Shown: positions 63,164 to 64,000 of the stretch, one piece after another
How the letters are laid out: every line of letters begins with the position of its first letter
How positions within the stretch are numbered: position 1 is the first letter of the stretch
Assembly: GCA_016699695.1 (NCBI GenBank)
Contig: CP065006.1
Coordinates: 682,001-746,000, forward strand
DNA: 64,000 bases
From: Bacteroidota bacterium
Lineage (GTDB): Bacteria; Bacteroidota; Bacteroidia; Bacteroidales; UBA10428
Reading direction: 5' to 3'
Notes under the pieces: model-generated
Told to the model about the DNA's origin: nothing
What the model saw: only the letters and a program-made list of their open reading frames with translations
The model's database searches: none
Translations under genes and position numbers: made by a program

Positions 63164-63859
63164 ATGAAATTAATACTGGCTTCTCTTTTTCTGATAGGAT
63201 TATTTAGCTTTCAGGATAATGGTATGAGTGTGGAGCGGAATAAAATGGTAAATGAGCAGATTGTAGCCAGGGGAATAAAGGACAAAGCTACCCTCGATGC
63301 CATGAGAAAAGTGCCCAGGCATTCTTTTGTTCCTTCACAGCTTGTGGAATCGGCCTATTTCGATCATCCCCTTTCTATTGGTTACGGACAAACCATTTCT
63401 CAACCCTACATTGTAGCCTATATGACCGAGGCTTTGCGGCTTCAACCTTCAGACAGGGTGCTTGAGATAGGCACAGGCTCAGGATACCAGGCAGCAATAC
63501 TGGCTGAAATAGCAAGTGAGGTAGTAAGCATAGAAATTGTTAAGCCTCTTGCAGCAGAAGCCAAGGAGCGATTAATGAGCATGGGCTACTCCAATGTGAC
63601 CGTGCTTGCAGGCGATGGTTACCAGGGCTATAAACTGCGTGCACCCTACAATGCAATTATTGTTACAGCTGCGCCGGAAAACATTCCTCCTCCCCTGCTG
63701 GAGCAGCTCGCCGAAGGAGGCCGAATGGTAATACCTGTTGGCTCGGTACATGCTATTCAATACCTGAAACTGGTGGAGAAAAAAAACGGAAAGATAATTG
63801 AACAATCGCTATTGCCCGTGAGGTTTGTGCCCTTTACCGGCGAGGCTGAAGGAAAATAA
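63164..63859 (+). CDS. pcm: Protein-L-isoaspartate O-methyltransferase with signal peptide
   Basis: About 231 residues. The enzyme methylates L-isoaspartyl residues in damaged proteins as the first repair step. Family motifs are clear: VPRHSFVPSQL, the SAM loop VLEIGTGSGYQAAILAEIA, and PYNAIIVTAAPENIPPPLLEQL. The start chosen is ATG 63164 (MKLILASLFLIGLFSFQ), which gives a signal peptide; an upstream TTG at 63113 would add 17 residues with no family support. Export of this enzyme is less common than the cytosolic form, and would suit repair of envelope proteins. It follows ricT by 54 bases and may share its transcript. Confidence 0.88.
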   Translation: MKLILASLFLIGLFSFQDNGMSVERNKMVNEQIVARGIKDKATLDAMRKVPRHSFVPSQLVESAYFDHPLSIGYGQTISQPYIVAYMTEALRLQPSDRVLEIGTGSGYQAAILAEIASEVVSIEIVKPLAAEAKERLMSMGYSNVTVLAGDGYQGYKLRAPYNAIIVTAAPENIPPPLLEQLAEGGRMVIPVGSVHAIQYLKLVEKKNGKIIEQSLLPVRFVPFTGEAEGK

Positions 63860-63907
63860 GCAACACATCATCTTTCAAAAAAACATACCCGTTTTATCTG
63901 GTGATTC

Positions 63908-63968
63908 AAAAAAAAGAAAGCCCGGATACTTGCGAAGAATCACTCCTCAGCAAGCATTCTCCGGACTT
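63908..63968 (-). terminator. Probable terminator of a leftward gene beyond the right edge
   Basis: AGTCCGGA (minus strand, near 63964) pairs with TCCGGGCT (near 63921), with further partial pairing inside, and is followed on the minus strand by a T-rich run (plus-strand A-rich at 63907-63920). The gene it would serve lies to the right of this window. Confidence 0.5.
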
Positions 63969-64000
63969 AATCCTACCTGATAATTAACAAAATTCACTCT

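Overview
The window reads as an ordinary chromosomal stretch of a member of the Bacteroidota, most like an environmental Bacteroidia lineage; genus cannot be decided from the sequence alone. Supporting signs are a type IX secretion C-terminal sorting domain, a TonB-dependent receptor with a CarboxypepD_reg-like N-terminus, DUF4249 and DUF5916 proteins, a giant two-component propeller kinase, FloA/NfeD, AmtB/P-II, few purine-rich ribosome sites and several TAnnTTTG-type promoter boxes. No rRNA genes, prophage or CRISPR array were seen. One tRNA, tRNA-Ser(GCU), is present.

Layout. 1-4.6 kb: the start of a 7TMR-DISM sensor (cut by the left edge), cytidine deaminase, a HigBA toxin-antitoxin pair, a GT-C glycosyltransferase and a DUF4160/DUF2442 pair with a perfect 20-bp inverted repeat. 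4.7-7 kb: a FadL-type porin followed by a REP-associated tyrosine transposase flanked by perfect 27-bp inverted REP-like ends and a duplicated terminator. 7-15.3 kb: two uncharacterised proteins (one GIY-YIG-like), then an outer-membrane locus (unknown exported protein, TonB receptor, DUF4249 lipoprotein, DUF5916 barrel) ending at 15 perfect copies of GTGATAAT. 15.9-26.9 kb: a 14-blade propeller hybrid histidine kinase, a five-gene heterodisulfide-reductase-like operon and a NarXL-type two-component pair. 27-35 kb: a T9SS-sorted surface protein, two gene-poor gaps, a methyltransferase, an exported isochorismatase-family hydrolase, a LUD-like protein and a LytTR membrane regulator.

35-42 kb: tRNA-Ser, clpS-nfeD-floA, a SPOR-like protein, FKBP and cyclophilin prolyl isomerases, an M64 peptidase and an MscS channel. 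42-49 kb is a nitrogen block: glnB, amtB, asnA, asnB, an Lrp/AsnC regulator and a Crp/Fnr regulator. 49-54 kb holds a tight operon of DUF3108 protein, fatty-acid desaturase, haem-oxygenase-like di-iron enzyme and GT1 glycosyltransferase, converging on a DUF418 membrane protein. 54-64 kb is mostly housekeeping: MFS transporter, MarC, MnmA, a second DUF5916 protein, RhlE-like helicase, RicT and an exported isoaspartyl methyltransferase.

The two strongest candidates for undescribed biology are the 49-53 kb desaturase/di-iron oxidase/glycosyltransferase operon, which looks like a small lipid- or glycolipid-modifying pathway, and the 20-25 kb Hdr-like operon, which looks like a membrane-bound flavin/iron-sulfur electron-transfer complex next to its own two-component system and a nested inverted repeat. 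Both functions are inferred from family membership and gene order, not proven.
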